Shown here in pieces: positions 1 through 9,174 of a stretch of 64,000 nt of DNA. Every line of letters begins with the position of its first letter. The first letter of the stretch is position 1. Location: NCBI RefSeq assembly GCF_029893805.1, contig NZ_JARXYP010000002.1, forward strand, positions 2,480,001 through 2,544,000, given 5' to 3'. Source of the DNA: Streptomyces sp. SAI-135. GTDB lineage: Bacteria; Actinomycetota; Actinomycetes; Streptomycetales; Streptomycetaceae. The translations under genes and the position numbers were made by a program. The notes beneath the pieces were generated by a model, which ran no database searches, was not told where the DNA came from, and saw nothing but the letters and a program-made list of their open reading frames with translations.

Positions 1-19
1 CTCCCCGCGCTGCCCCCGC

Positions 20-25
20 TATAGG
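20..25 (+). promoter_or_regulatory. -10 element of the first gene (probable leaderless promoter)
   Basis: TATAGG lies 8 bases before the ATG at 34, so transcription would begin at or next to the start codon and leave no room for a ribosome-binding site. No -35 can be judged because the window starts 20 bases upstream. Leaderless mRNAs are common in Streptomyces; this call is inference from spacing. Confidence 0.45.
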
Positions 26-33
26 CTGCCGTC

Positions 34-690
34 ATGACGTACAGCGGACAGGTGACGGTCGGCGGGCCCGCCGACGTGCACGAGCTCAAGGACCTGATGA
101 TCACCAAGATCGCGGTCGGCCCGATGGAGAACAACGCCTATCTGCTGCGCTGCCGGGCCACCGACGAGCAACTGCTGATCGACGCCGCCAACGAGGCGGA
201 GACCCTGCTGGGCATGATCGGTGACGACGGCATCGCGTCCGTCGTCACCACGCACCAGCACGGCGACCACTGGCAGGCACTCGCGGCGGTCGTCGCGGCC
301 ACGCGCGCGCGTACGTACGCCGGCCGGGACGACGCCGAGGGCATCCCCGTGCCCACCGACGTCCTGGTCGACGACGGCGACGTCATCCGCGTGGGCCAGG
401 TGGAGCTCACCGCGCGCCACCTGGTCGGGCACACACCGGGCTCGATCGCCCTCGTCTACGACGACCCGCACGGGCATCCCCATGTGTTCACGGGGGACTG
501 CCTGTTCCCGGGAGGTGTGGGCAACACCCGCAAGAACCCTGAGGCGTTCGCCAGTCTGATCCACGACGTCGAGACGAAGATCTTCGACGTGCTGCCGGAC
601 GAGACCTGGGTGTACCCGGGACACGGCAACGACACGACGCTGGGCGCGGAGCGGCCGCAGCTGCCGGAGTGGCGCGCTCGGGGGTGGTGA
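34..690 (+). CDS. MBL-fold metallo-hydrolase, glyoxalase II-like
   Basis: A 218-residue metallo-beta-lactamase-fold hydrolase. The HxHxDH metal motif is at residues 74-79 (HQHGDH), followed by the later metal ligands in VGHTPGS, FTGDCLF and the terminal PGHGND segment. This set is typical of glyoxalase II-like hydrolases binding two metal ions, usually Zn. The length is normal for the single-domain class and no signal peptide or membrane segment is seen, so it should be cytosolic. Substrate cannot be assigned: thioester hydrolysis is the family default. It lies immediately upstream of an amino-acid ABC importer but is separated from it by a hairpin terminator. Confidence 0.9.
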   Translation: MTYSGQVTVGGPADVHELKDLMITKIAVGPMENNAYLLRCRATDEQLLIDAANEAETLLGMIGDDGIASVVTTHQHGDHWQALAAVVAATRARTYAGRDDAEGIPVPTDVLVDDGDVIRVGQVELTARHLVGHTPGSIALVYDDPHGHPHVFTGDCLFPGGVGNTRKNPEAFASLIHDVETKIFDVLPDETWVYPGHGNDTTLGAERPQLPEWRARGW

Positions 691-695
691 ACTCC

Positions 696-723
696 GGGGC
701 GCGCAAGAGACATTGCGCGCCCC
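696..723 (+). terminator. Hairpin terminator after the MBL hydrolase
   Basis: A perfect 9-bp stem (GGGGCGCGC with GCGCGCCCC) and a 10-base loop begin 6 bases after the stop codon. There is no T tract, which is usual for high-GC actinomycete terminators. Confidence 0.55.
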
Positions 724-980
724 GTGTGAACTCTTCGCACACGCCGGTGTCACGCACGCGCTCCCGGCGTACATGGTTGCGCAGTCAACTGGAAGCAGCC
801 CCGCACAGGATGACGGCTCCTGCGCGGTACGGGCCGCCGGTCTTTCATCCCCGCCCTCGACCGGCGGCCCCGGCCGTCTGTCCGAAAACTGTTCACAGGA
901 ATGCAACACCCGTTCCCAATATGCGGACGATTGCCGTCGTGACCTCGACAAACGGGACAGTGGACTGTCACTCTCCCGCC

Positions 981-1865
981 ATGCACCTCGCCCCTCGCGC
1001 ACTGCGCCGCGCCGTCGCCGCGGCATCCATAGCCCTGCTCGCCACCGCTGTCGGCTGTGCTCCGCAGCCCGACGACGACGCGAACGCCAAGGCCTCGGGG
1101 TCGGCCGGAACCACCTGTGCCAAGGGCAAGTTGGACACCAAGGCCGCCGGCAAGCTCACGATCGCCACCGACGAGCCGGCGTACGAGCCCTGGTTCAAGG
1201 ACGACAAGCCCGCGAACGGCAAGGGCTTCGAGTCGGCGGTCGCCTACGCCGTGGCGCAGCAGCTCGGCTACGACAAGAGCGCCGTCGTCTGGCAGAGCGT
1301 CCCCTTCAACAAGGCTTTCGCACCCGGGGAGAAGACCTTCGACTTCGACATCAACCAGGTGTCGATCAGCGCCGAGCGCAAGAAGGCCGTGGACTTCTCG
1401 TCCGGCTACTACGACGTGCGCCAGGCCGTCATCGCGCTGAAGGGCACCAAGGCCGCCAAGGCGACGGGCATCGCCGACCTGAAGAACCTCAAGCTCGGCG
1501 CCCAGGTCGGCACGACGAGCCTGAACTACATCCAGGACGTGGTGAAGCCGACGCGGGAGGCCGCCGCGTACGCCAAGAACGACCAGGCCAAGTCCGCCCT
1601 GGAGAACAAGCAGGTGGACGCCGTCGTCGTCGACCTGCCGACCGCCTTCTACATCACCGCGGCCGAGGTGACGGACGGCACGATCGTCGGGCAGTTCGAG
1701 AACCAGGGCGCCACGCCCGAGCAGTTCGGGCTCGTGCTCGACAAGGGCAGCGCGCTCACGTCCTGCGTGACGGCCGCCGTGGACGCGCTGCGCAAGGACG
1801 GCACGCTCGGCAGGCTGGAGCAGCAGTGGCTTTCGGACGCCGTCGACGCCCCGGTCCTCAAGTGA
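981..1865 (+). CDS. Polar amino-acid ABC transporter, substrate-binding lipoprotein
   Basis: The 294-residue solute-binding component of an amino-acid importer. The ATG at 981 is preferred because it gives a compact lipoprotein signal: basic MHLAPRALRR, a hydrophobic core, then the lipobox AVGC with the acylated Cys at residue 26. An in-frame ATG at 921 would push the signal peptide inside. The mature part is a type 3 bacterial solute-binding domain (roughly residues 50-290), with ISAERKKAVDFSSGYY matching the family signature. It would be tethered outside the membrane and deliver a polar amino acid to the permease. The stop overlaps the permease GTG, so the three transporter genes form one operon. 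Confidence 0.92.
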   Translation: MHLAPRALRRAVAAASIALLATAVGCAPQPDDDANAKASGSAGTTCAKGKLDTKAAGKLTIATDEPAYEPWFKDDKPANGKGFESAVAYAVAQQLGYDKSAVVWQSVPFNKAFAPGEKTFDFDINQVSISAERKKAVDFSSGYYDVRQAVIALKGTKAAKATGIADLKNLKLGAQVGTTSLNYIQDVVKPTREAAAYAKNDQAKSALENKQVDAVVVDLPTAFYITAAEVTDGTIVGQFENQGATPEQFGLVLDKGSALTSCVTAAVDALRKDGTLGRLEQQWLSDAVDAPVLK

Positions 1866-2752
1866 CGCTCACCAAGGACGAGGCCGGCCCGCAGGACGCG
1901 GGCGACTCGTACGCGCCGTCGCAGCGGCGGATCGAGCGGGAGCGCCTCAAGCGTGCCCGCTCCCGCCGCGCCACGGCGATCGCCGCGGTCTCGACCCTGC
2001 TCACCGCCGTCGTCCTCTACCTGGTCGTCGTCAACGCGCCCGGCTGGCCACGCACCAAGGAGACGTTCTTCAGCGGGCAGTACGCGCGCGAAGCGTTCCC
2101 GAAGGTCCTCGAAGGGCTGTGGCTGAACGTCCGGCTGCTGTTCGTCTGCGGCGCGGCCGTCCTGGTGCTCGGCATGCTCATCGCCATCGCCCGCACACTG
2201 CGCGGCCCGGTGTTCTTCCCGCTGCGCGTCCTGGCCGCCGCCTACACGGACTTCTTCCGCGGCCTGCCGCTCATCATCAACCTCATGATCGTCGTCCTGG
2301 GCGTGCCGGCGCTGCGGCTCCAGGGCGTGACGGTCGATCCGGTGTGGCTGGGCGGCACGGCGCTGACGCTGACGTACTCGGCGTACGTGGCCGAGGTGTT
2401 CCGCGCCGGCATCGAGTCGGTGCACCCCTCGCAGCGCGCCGCGGCCCGCTCGCTCGGTCTCTCCAACCGGCAGGCGCTGCGGTACGTGGTGCTGCCGCAG
2501 GCGGTGCGCCGCCAGGTGCCGCCGCTGCTGAACGACCTGGTGTCCCTCCAGAAGGACACCGGTCTGGTGTCGATCGGGGGCGCGATCGACGCCGTACGGG
2601 CCGCCGACATCATCGTCGGCCGGAGCCTCAACTACACGCCGTACATCGTCGCGGGCCTGGTGTTCGTGGCGCTGACCATTCCGATGACCCGCTTCACGGA
2701 CTGGGTGACGGCGCGGATGGACCGCAGGCGGGCCCAGGGAGGGATCGCATGA
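1862..2752 (+). CDS. Polar amino-acid ABC transporter permease (HisM/GlnP type)
   Basis: A 296-residue membrane permease starting with GTG in a GTGA overlap with the lipoprotein stop. An unusually long charged N-terminal tail (about 36 residues) precedes the first membrane helix. The EAA loop that contacts the ATPase is at about residues 183-214, with the family pattern GIESVHPSQ...SLGLSNRQALRYVVLPQA. The single permease would act as a homodimer with the ATPase encoded next, to which it is translationally coupled by an ATGA overlap. Substrate is most likely glutamine, glutamate or a related polar amino acid; it cannot be fixed from the sequence. Confidence 0.92.
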   Translation: MTLTKDEAGPQDAGDSYAPSQRRIERERLKRARSRRATAIAAVSTLLTAVVLYLVVVNAPGWPRTKETFFSGQYAREAFPKVLEGLWLNVRLLFVCGAAVLVLGMLIAIARTLRGPVFFPLRVLAAAYTDFFRGLPLIINLMIVVLGVPALRLQGVTVDPVWLGGTALTLTYSAYVAEVFRAGIESVHPSQRAAARSLGLSNRQALRYVVLPQAVRRQVPPLLNDLVSLQKDTGLVSIGGAIDAVRAADIIVGRSLNYTPYIVAGLVFVALTIPMTRFTDWVTARMDRRRAQGGIA

Positions 2753-3507
2753 GCGACGCAGACGGACCGGTGCTGCGGATGGAGTCCGTCCGCAAGACCT
2801 TCGGCGGCTCGGTCGTGCTGCGGGACGTCGACCTGGAGGTCGCCCCGCACACGGTGACCGCGCTGATCGGCGCCTCCGGCTCCGGCAAGTCGACGCTGCT
2901 GCGCTGCGCCAACCTCCTGGAGGAGATCGACGACGGCGCCATCTGGCTGGACGGCGAGGAGATCACCGATCCGCGCGTCGACCAGGACGCGGTACGGCGC
3001 CGTATCGGCGTGGTGTTCCAGGCGTACAACCTCTTTCCGCACATGACGGTGCTGGAGAACATCACGCTGGCTCCGCGACGGGTGCACGGAGTCGCCCGCG
3101 AGGAGGCCGAGGAGCACGCCCGTGAGCTCCTGGAGCGGCTCGGGCTCGGCGGGAAGGCCGGCGAGTACCCCGACCGGCTCAGCGGCGGTCAGCAGCAGCG
3201 GGTGGCGATCGTACGGGCCCTCGCCGTACGTCCCCGTCTGCTGCTCCTCGACGAGATCACCGCCGCCCTCGACCCGGAGCTGGTGGGCGAGGTCCTGAAC
3301 GTCGTGCGCGACCTGAAGGGCGAGGGCATGACCATGATGCTGGCCACGCACGAGATGGGCTTCGCGCGCGAGGTCGCCGACCAGGTGTGTTTCCTGGACG
3401 CGGGGGTGGTCCTGGAGCGCGGGACCGCCGAGCAGATCTTCGGAGACCCGCAGCAGGAGCGCACGCGGCGCTTCCTGAAGCGGATCGTGGAGGCGGGCCG
3501 GCTGTAA
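2749..3507 (+). CDS. Polar amino-acid ABC transporter ATP-binding protein
   Basis: A 252-residue nucleotide-binding protein that powers the importer from the cytosolic face. All core motifs are intact: Walker A GASGSGKST at 41-49, Q-loop near 91, signature LSGGQQQR at 144-151, Walker B LLLLDE at about 164-169, D-loop AALD, and the switch His in ATHEMGF, a segment characteristic of the GlnQ/HisP group. The start overlaps the permease stop (ATGA). It ends the operon, followed by a strong bidirectional hairpin. Confidence 0.95.
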   Translation: MSDADGPVLRMESVRKTFGGSVVLRDVDLEVAPHTVTALIGASGSGKSTLLRCANLLEEIDDGAIWLDGEEITDPRVDQDAVRRRIGVVFQAYNLFPHMTVLENITLAPRRVHGVAREEAEEHARELLERLGLGGKAGEYPDRLSGGQQQRVAIVRALAVRPRLLLLDEITAALDPELVGEVLNVVRDLKGEGMTMMLATHEMGFAREVADQVCFLDAGVVLERGTAEQIFGDPQQERTRRFLKRIVEAGRL

Positions 3508-3542
3508 GGGGCGGTGGTAGGGAGCGGTTGCGCGGGACGGTT

Positions 3543-3576
3543 GTAAGGGGCGCCCGCCATTGCGGGCGGTCCTTAC
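3543..3576. terminator. Bidirectional terminator between the ABC operon and aroQ
   Basis: Nested inverted repeats: outer GTAAGG (3543-3548) with CCTTAC (3571-3576), inner GCCCGC with GCGGGC, and a 4-base loop. It sits exactly between two convergent genes, so it probably serves both. Confidence 0.7.
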
Positions 3577-3580
3577 CGTC

Positions 3581-4054
3581 CTACGCCTCGGCCCGGGCCG
3601 GTCCCGCCAGCGTGGCGACCCTCTCCACACCGAACACGTACCCCTGCACTCCGCAGCCCGCGATGACCCCGTCCGCGCGCAGCGAGACGTAGGAGTGGTG
3701 CCGGAAGGACTCGCGCTGGTGGATGTTGGAGATGTGCACCTCCAGCACCGGCAGTCCGTCGCAGGTGTTGAGCGCGTCCAGGATCGCGACCGACGTGTGC
3801 GAGTAGGCGCCGGGGTTGATGACGATCCCGCAGTGGTTCAGCCGCGCCTCGTGGATCCAGTCGACCAGCTCGCCCTCGTGGTTGGACTGCCGGAAGTCCA
3901 CCGTGCCGCCGTGCGCGGCCGCCGCCTCGGCGCACAGGGCCTCGACGTCGGCGAGGGTGTCCTTGCCGTAGATCTCCGGCTGACGCTGACCCAGCAGGTT
4001 CAGGTTGGGGCCGTTGAGGATCATGATCGGGGCGTTGGCGAGGCTGCGGGGCAC
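3581..4054 (-). CDS. aroQ: Type II 3-dehydroquinate dehydratase
   Basis: A 157-residue enzyme for step three of the shikimate pathway (3-dehydroquinate to 3-dehydroshikimate). Family motifs are intact: GPNLNLLG near residues 15-22, catalytic Tyr29 in EIYG, substrate-binding NPGAYSHTS at 80-88, and the catalytic His107 in EVHISN. Type II enzymes are small cytosolic dodecamers, and the length fits. The GTG start at 4054 is chosen because GGAGG lies a few bases upstream; the internal ATG at residue 11 has no such site. It stands alone, not in an aro operon, and converges on the ABC importer across a shared terminator. Confidence 0.96.
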   Translation of the reverse strand: MPRSLANAPIMILNGPNLNLLGQRQPEIYGKDTLADVEALCAEAAAAHGGTVDFRQSNHEGELVDWIHEARLNHCGIVINPGAYSHTSVAILDALNTCDGLPVLEVHISNIHQRESFRHHSYVSLRADGVIAGCGVQGYVFGVERVATLAGPARAEA

Positions 4055-4138
4055 GGTTCCTCCGGTCGGTGAAGACGGGCTGCTCGGACCCGGTTTATCA
4101 CGGTGCGCCTGGCGCGTTGCGGCCCGTACCCTCCGGGC

Positions 4139-5185
4139 ATGACGACGATCTCGTACCCGCCCAAGCCCGTGCCCGGTGACCGCATAGCCGTCATCTCCCC
4201 CGGCGCCGGACTGCCGGGACTCTTCCCGCGCCCCTACGAGTTGGGGCTGGAACGGCTGCGCAAGGAGTTCGGACTGGAGCCGGTGGAGTACCCGTCGACC
4301 CGCAGGATGGGGGCGACGCCCCGGGAGCGCGCCGACGACATCCATGCCGCGTTCGCCGACCCGGACGTCAAGGCGGTCATGGCGTCGATCGGCGGTGACG
4401 ACCAGATCACCGTGCTGCCGTTCCTGGACCGGGAGTTGATCCGGGCGAACCCGAAGCCGTTCTTCGGGATGAGCGACAACACGAACCTGCTCGCGTACCT
4501 CTACAACACCGGCATCGTCGGCTACCACGGCGCCACCGTGATGACCGCGCTGGGCCGGCCCGTGGCCATGAGCCCGCTGACCGCCGACTCCCTGCGGGCG
4601 GCCCTGTTCACCTCTGGCCCCTACGACCTCGCGCCCGCCGCCCGCTGGCGGGACGTCGACCGCGACTGGGCGGACCCCGCCACCTTCGACACCGAACCGG
4701 ACACCCGCCCCGGCAACGGCTGGACCTGGGCGAACGCCGACCGTGTGGTGGAGGGCCGCGCCTGGGGCGGCTGTCTGGAGATCCTCGGCTGGCTCCTGAT
4801 GGCCGACCGCGAGATCGCGCACGACCCGAGCGTGTACGACGGCGGAGTGCTGCTGCTGGAGACCTCGGAGGAGATGCCGAGCGACGTCGAGGTCTTCCGC
4901 ACCCTGCGCAACATGGGTGAGCGCGGGCTCCTCCAGCGCTTCTCCGCACTGCTGTGGGGCCGCCCCAAGACGTGGTCCTTCGAACGCCCCAACGGCCCCG
5001 AGGAGGCGGATCGTTACGCCGCCGACCAGCGCGAGGCCGTACTGCGGGCCATGCGCCTCTACGCCCCCCGCACCACCATCGTCTTCGATGTGGACTACGG
5101 CCACACCGACCCCCAACTCGTCATCCCCTACGGCGGTCTCGTCCGCGTCGACGGCCCGGCCCGGCGCATCACCGTCACGTACTGA
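4139..5185 (+). CDS. S66-family peptidase (LD-carboxypeptidase/MccF-like)
   Basis: A 348-residue serine peptidase of family S66. The nucleophile is Ser112 in FFGMSDNT, and the catalytic His is in the C-terminal [14 protein letters not shown] segment, which matches the GH...LPYG pattern of the family. The catalytic Glu is probably in LLLETSEE. Members either trim the fourth residue of murein tetrapeptides during wall recycling or cleave microcin C-like acyl-phosphoramidates (MccF type). Length and the SDNT motif lean toward the MccF-like branch. There is no signal peptide. TACCCT lies 7 bases before the ATG, so the message may be leaderless. Confidence 0.85.
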   Translation: MTTISYPPKPVPGDRIAVISPGAGLPGLFPRPYELGLERLRKEFGLEPVEYPSTRRMGATPRERADDIHAAFADPDVKAVMASIGGDDQITVLPFLDRELIRANPKPFFGMSDNTNLLAYLYNTGIVGYHGATVMTALGRPVAMSPLTADSLRAALFTSGPYDLAPAARWRDVDRDWADPATFDTEPDTRPGNGWTWANADRVVEGRAWGGCLEILGWLLMADREIAHDPSVYDGGVLLLETSEEMPSDVEVFRTLRNMGERGLLQRFSALLWGRPKTWSFERPNGPEEADRYAADQREAVLRAMRLYAPRTTIVFDVDYGHTDPQLVIPYGGLVRVDGPARRITVTY

Positions 5186-5247
5186 ACACGCCCCGGCGCG
5201 CTCGCGCGCCCCCGTAACTCCCGATCACCGTGGGTAGTTGACGCGGC

Positions 5248-6561
5248 ATGCACGATGTACGCACCGTAAGCGCCCCGTCCATGCCGAGGCTCGCGGCCGC
5301 CTCGCTCGCCGGGACGGCCATCGAGTTCTACGACTTCTTCGTCTACGGCACGGCCGCGGCGCTGATGCTCGGACCGCTGTTCTTCCCGACCGTCTCGTCG
5401 GTCGCGGGGACACTGGCCGCGTTCGGGACCTTCGGGGTGGGCTTCGTGGCGCGGCCGCTCGGCTCGGTGCTCTTCGGTCACCTCGGTGACCGGCACGGAC
5501 GGCGGCCGGTGTTGGTGGCCTCGCTGCTGCTGACCGGTGCCGCCACGGTCGCGGTCGGATGTGTGCCGACGTACGACACGATCGGTGTGACCGCCCCGGT
5601 GCTCCTTGTGGCGCTGCGCTTCCTGCAGGGTCTGGGCCTGGGCGGGGAGTGGGGCGGGGCGGTGCTGCTGGCCGCGGAGCACGCGCCCGCCGAACGGCGG
5701 GGACTGTGGACGAGCTTCCCGCAGGTGGGCCCCGCACTGGGCTTCCTGCTCGCCAACGGGGTGGTGCTGGCGCTGTCGGCCACGCTGTCCGAGGCGCAGT
5801 TCGCCGCGTGGGGCTGGCGGGTGCCGTTCTGGGCGGCCGGGGTGCTGGCGGCGGCGGGGCTGTGGCTGCGCTCCTCGCTCCCGGAGAGCCCCGGGTTCCT
5901 GGAGATCGACGACCACGCGCGTGTGCCGTTCGCCGAGGTGGTGCGCGACCACGGGCGGCTCGTGCTGCTGACGGCCGGTGGGCTCGCGGTCGGGTACGCG
6001 ATCTTCTACGCCGTGACGACATGGTCCCTGGCCTACGCGACCGAGCGGCTCGGGGTGAGCCGTACCGTCATGCTGACCTGCATCATGGCCGCGGTGCTGG
6101 TGAAGGGCGCGCTCACGCCGGTGGCGGCGCTGCTCGGGGACCGGTACGGGCGGCGGCCGCTGTGCCTGGCCGGATGTGCGGCGGCCGCGCTGTGGATGTT
6201 CCCCATGGTGGCGCTGCTCGCGACCGGGGAACCGCTGCTGATGTTCCTCGGCTTCCTGGGCGCGATGATCGCGTTCATCACCATGTTCGCGGTGATCGCC
6301 GCCTATCTGCCGGAGCTGTACGAGCCAAGGGTGCGCTGCACGGGGGCCGCCATCGGCTACAACCTCGGCGGGGTGCTCGGCGGCGCGCTCACGCCGATCG
6401 TGGCGACGGCACTGGTGGAGCACGGCGGACGGGTGCCGTGGGGCGTGGGCGCGTATCTGACCGGGATCGCGCTGCTCAGCCTGGGGTGTTTCGCGCTGCT
6501 GCCGGAGACGCGGCCGGTGCCCGTGGCGGAGCCGGCTCTGGACCAGCCCGTCACGGGTTGA
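5248..6561 (+). CDS. MFS transporter, metabolite:H+ symporter (MHS) family
   Basis: A 437-residue secondary transporter with about 12 predicted membrane helices. The N-terminus (GTAIEFYDFFVYGTAAA) and LQGLGLGGEWGGA are hallmarks of the MHS family, which includes ShiA, ProP and KgtP. The loop motif GDRHGRRPVLV is the MFS motif A, and a related GDRYGRRPL follows in the second half. It should bring in a small organic acid or osmolyte with a proton; the substrate is not predictable. The gene converges on the Ca2+/H+ antiporter gene and the two coding ends overlap by 11 bases. Confidence 0.9.
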   Translation: MHDVRTVSAPSMPRLAAASLAGTAIEFYDFFVYGTAAALMLGPLFFPTVSSVAGTLAAFGTFGVGFVARPLGSVLFGHLGDRHGRRPVLVASLLLTGAATVAVGCVPTYDTIGVTAPVLLVALRFLQGLGLGGEWGGAVLLAAEHAPAERRGLWTSFPQVGPALGFLLANGVVLALSATLSEAQFAAWGWRVPFWAAGVLAAAGLWLRSSLPESPGFLEIDDHARVPFAEVVRDHGRLVLLTAGGLAVGYAIFYAVTTWSLAYATERLGVSRTVMLTCIMAAVLVKGALTPVAALLGDRYGRRPLCLAGCAAAALWMFPMVALLATGEPLLMFLGFLGAMIAFITMFAVIAAYLPELYEPRVRCTGAAIGYNLGGVLGGALTPIVATALVEHGGRVPWGVGAYLTGIALLSLGCFALLPETRPVPVAEPALDQPVTG

Positions 6562-7651
6562 TCGCCAGCTCCAGGTAGGCCGCGAACACCACCAGGTGGA
6601 CACCGCCCTGGAGTGGAGTGGCGCGGCCGGGCACCACCGTCAGCGAACTCACCACCACGGTCAGGGCCAGCAGCACCATGTGGGTGGAGCCGAGGCCGAG
6701 GACGAGCGGGCCGGAGAGCCAGACGGAGGCCAGGGCGACCGCGGGGATGGTCAGGCCGATGCTGGCCATGGCGGAGCCGAGGGCCAGGTTGAGGCTGGTC
6801 TGCACCCGGTCGCGGCGCGCCGAGCGCAGTGCGGCGATGGTCTCGGGGAGCAGCACCAGCAGGGCGATGATCACGCCGACGACGGCCTGCGGAAGACCGG
6901 CCTTGGCCACCCCTGACTCGATGGTGGGCGAGACGCCCTTGGCCAGTCCGACCACCCCGATCAGGGCCAGACCCAGCAGGCCGAGGCTGATCAGCGCGGC
7001 GCGGGCGGTGGGCGCGTGGGCGTGGTCGTCGGCGGTGATCACCTCGCCCTGGCGGGTGATCGGCAGGAAGTAGTCGCGGTGCCGTACGGTCTGCGTCGCC
7101 ACGAACAGGCCGTACAGGATCAGCGAGGACAGCGCGGCGAAGGTGAGCTGGGTGGCGGAGAACTCCGGGCCCGGCTTGCTCGTCGTGAACGTCGGCAGCA
7201 CCAGGCTCAGCGTGGCCAGGGTGGCGACCGTGGCGAGGGCGGCGCCGGTGCCCTCGGGGTTGAAGACCGCGGTGCCGTGGCGCAGTGAGGCCACGAGGAG
7301 GCTGATGCCGACGATGCCGTTGCAGGTGATCATCACGGCCGCGAAGACCGTGTCCCTGGCCAGGGTCGCGCTCTTGTCGCCGCCGTCCGCCATCAGGGTG
7401 ACGATCAGGGCCACCTCGATGATCGTGACGGCGACGGCGAGGACGAGTGAGCCGAACGGTTCGCCGACCCGGTGGGCGACCACCTCGGCGTGGTGCACGG
7501 CCGCCAGTACGGCCCCGGCCAGCACCAGGGTCACCAGCACGACGACCGCCCCTGGCAGATCACGGCCCCAGGTGAACACCAGCAGGACGACGGCGAGCAC
7601 CGGCACGACGGACGTCCAGCTCGTGGTGAGCGACCTGAGCCGAGCGATCAT
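6551..7651 (-). CDS. Ca2+/H+ (or Na+/H+) antiporter, ChaA/CaCA family
   Basis: A 366-residue cation/proton antiporter with about 11 membrane helices in two homologous halves. Each half carries the signature acidic motif: EPFGSLVLAVAVTIIEVAL in the first and LLPETIAALRSARRDRVQTS in the second, where the conserved Glu residues bind the cation. The profile matches ChaA-type exporters. It probably expels Ca2+ (possibly Na+ or K+) under alkaline or salt stress. No regulatory RNA or operon partner is evident. Its 3' end overlaps the MFS gene by 11 bases. Confidence 0.88.
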   Translation of the reverse strand: MIARLRSLTTSWTSVVPVLAVVLLVFTWGRDLPGAVVVLVTLVLAGAVLAAVHHAEVVAHRVGEPFGSLVLAVAVTIIEVALIVTLMADGGDKSATLARDTVFAAVMITCNGIVGISLLVASLRHGTAVFNPEGTGAALATVATLATLSLVLPTFTTSKPGPEFSATQLTFAALSSLILYGLFVATQTVRHRDYFLPITRQGEVITADDHAHAPTARAALISLGLLGLALIGVVGLAKGVSPTIESGVAKAGLPQAVVGVIIALLVLLPETIAALRSARRDRVQTSLNLALGSAMASIGLTIPAVALASVWLSGPLVLGLGSTHMVLLALTVVVSSLTVVPGRATPLQGGVHLVVFAAYLELAINP

Positions 7652-7696
7652 GCAGCGATCGTCGCAGAGGCGCGCCGGCCGCGCATTACGCCGGGA

Positions 7697-7999
7697 CTAC
7701 TTGAGTTCACCGGATTCCAGGACGTCGCAGTTGATGTAGACGCGCTCACCCATGCTCAGCGCCCCCAGCTGCTCCGCGAGTTTGCCGGTCTCGGGGTCGT
7801 CGCTGTTGCGCATGGCCTCGTCGTACGAGTCGAACTCGATCAGCGCCAGATAGTGGTTGGGCTTGTCCCGGTCCTTCAGGAGCATGCGGTGGGTCGGGCC
7901 GCCCTCCCTGCCCGCGTTGCGCCGGCCGGCCTCCTCCATCAACTCCCGCATCTCCTCCAGGCGCTCGGTCTCGAAGCCGATGATCTGCACGAACTTCAT
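7697..7999 (-). CDS. Conserved hypothetical protein, ABM-like small protein
   Basis: A 100-residue protein starting MKFVQIIGFETERLEEM. The ATG at 7999 is preceded by GGAGA at good spacing. The alternation of short strands and helices, with the segment NHYLALIEFDSYDEAM, suggests a dimeric alpha/beta-barrel (ferredoxin-like) fold of the kind seen in antibiotic biosynthesis monooxygenases and EthD-like proteins. That fold call is inference; no catalytic residues are identifiable. It is soluble with no signal peptide. It follows terC on the same strand but beyond a strong terminator, so it is probably transcribed alone. Confidence 0.75.
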   Translation of the reverse strand: MKFVQIIGFETERLEEMRELMEEAGRRNAGREGGPTHRMLLKDRDKPNHYLALIEFDSYDEAMRNSDDPETGKLAEQLGALSMGERVYINCDVLESGELK

Positions 8000-8058
8000 G
8001 AGGGTCTCCGTCCGGCCGCGGCGCCCCCGGCCGGGGCACGCACCTGGAACAAAACAAG

Positions 8059-8103
8059 CACCGGGAGCGGCACCCGGCAATTCGCCGCGCACCGCTCCCG
8101 GTG
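8059..8103 (-). terminator. Rho-independent terminator of terC
   Basis: A perfect 12-bp stem (CCGGGAGCGG core) with a 21-base loop lies 25 bases after the terC stop. On the minus strand the stem is followed by CTTGTTTTGTT, an unusually T-rich tail for this GC-rich DNA, making this the clearest intrinsic terminator in the window. Confidence 0.85.
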
Positions 8104-8128
8104 GTGGTTCTTCCTACGTCCGGCGCGG

Positions 8129-9130
8129 TCAGGCCTCGATGCTGTCCTTCGGAGCGCCTTCGCTCTTGTCCTGCGCCGCCTCGGCCGCCGCCTGCTTCCT
8201 GGAGGCCACCAGACTGGTGACGGTGGTGACGATCAGGACCGAGCAGATCACGCCGAGCGAGACCGGGATGCTGATCTCGGGGACGTGAACCCCGGACTCG
8301 TGCAGGGCGTGCAGCACCAGCTTGACGCCGATGAAGCCGAGGATGATCGACAGTCCGTAGCTGAGGTGGACCAGCTTCTTCAGCAGGCCGCCGATGAGGA
8401 AGTACAGCTGCCTCAGGCCCATCAGGGCGAAGGCGTTGGCGGTGAAGACGATGTACGGGTCCTGGGTCAGACCGAAGATCGCGGGGATCGAGTCGAGCGC
8501 GAAGAGCACGTCGGTCGAGCCGATCGCGAGCATCACGACGAGCATCGGGGTCATGACCCGCTTGCCGTTCTCCACGATCCACAGCTTGGTGCCGTGGTAG
8601 CGGTCCGCCACGCCGAACCTGCGCTCGGCGGCCTTGAGCAGCTTGTTCTCCTCGAACTCCTCTTCCTCCTCGTCCGCCCGGGCCTCCTGGATGAGCTTCC
8701 AGGCGGTCCAGATGAGGAAGGCGCCGAAGATGTAGAACACCCAGGCGAAGCTGGCGATGATCGCGGCACCGGCGGCGATGAAGATCGCGCGCAGCACCAG
8801 CGCTATGAGGACACCGACGAGGAGCACCCGCTGCTGGTACTGCGAGGGCACCGCGAACTTCGCCATGATCAGGACGAAGACGAAGAGATTGTCGACGCTC
8901 AGGGACTTCTCGGTGATGAAGCCCGCGAAGAACTCGCCGGCGGGCTCGCCGCCGCCGAAGATCATCAGTCCGAGGCCGAAGAGGCCGGCCAGGGCGATCC
9001 AGACGACCGTCCAGACACCGGCTTCCTTGATCGACACGTCGTGCGGCTTGCGGCCGATGAAGAAGTCGACCGCGATGAGGGCGGCGAGGCCCACGATCGT
9101 CAGGACCCACAGGGTCACGGAAACATCCAC
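8129..9130 (-). CDS. TerC-family integral membrane protein (Alx/TerC, probable Mn2+ exporter)
   Basis: A 333-residue protein with about 9 membrane helices. Family hallmarks are the acidic intramembrane motifs ITEKSLSVDNLFVF and LFALDSIPAIFGLTQD. The GTG at 9130 is chosen because GGAGG precedes it at ideal distance and it yields DVSVTLWVLTIVG, the usual TerC N-terminus. TerC/Alx proteins are linked to tellurite resistance and to manganese efflux; Mn2+ export is favoured here because the leader looks like a Mn2+ riboswitch. It is near two TerD-domain genes but separately transcribed. The acidic cytosolic loop ADEEEEEFEEN could contact metal or partner proteins. Confidence 0.92.
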   Translation of the reverse strand: MDVSVTLWVLTIVGLAALIAVDFFIGRKPHDVSIKEAGVWTVVWIALAGLFGLGLMIFGGGEPAGEFFAGFITEKSLSVDNLFVFVLIMAKFAVPSQYQQRVLLVGVLIALVLRAIFIAAGAAIIASFAWVFYIFGAFLIWTAWKLIQEARADEEEEEFEENKLLKAAERRFGVADRYHGTKLWIVENGKRVMTPMLVVMLAIGSTDVLFALDSIPAIFGLTQDPYIVFTANAFALMGLRQLYFLIGGLLKKLVHLSYGLSIILGFIGVKLVLHALHESGVHVPEISIPVSLGVICSVLIVTTVTSLVASRKQAAAEAAQDKSEGAPKDSIEA

Positions 9131-9174
9131 AGTTCCTCCGGCAATACGTAACGGCAAGTAACCAGCGTCGTCGC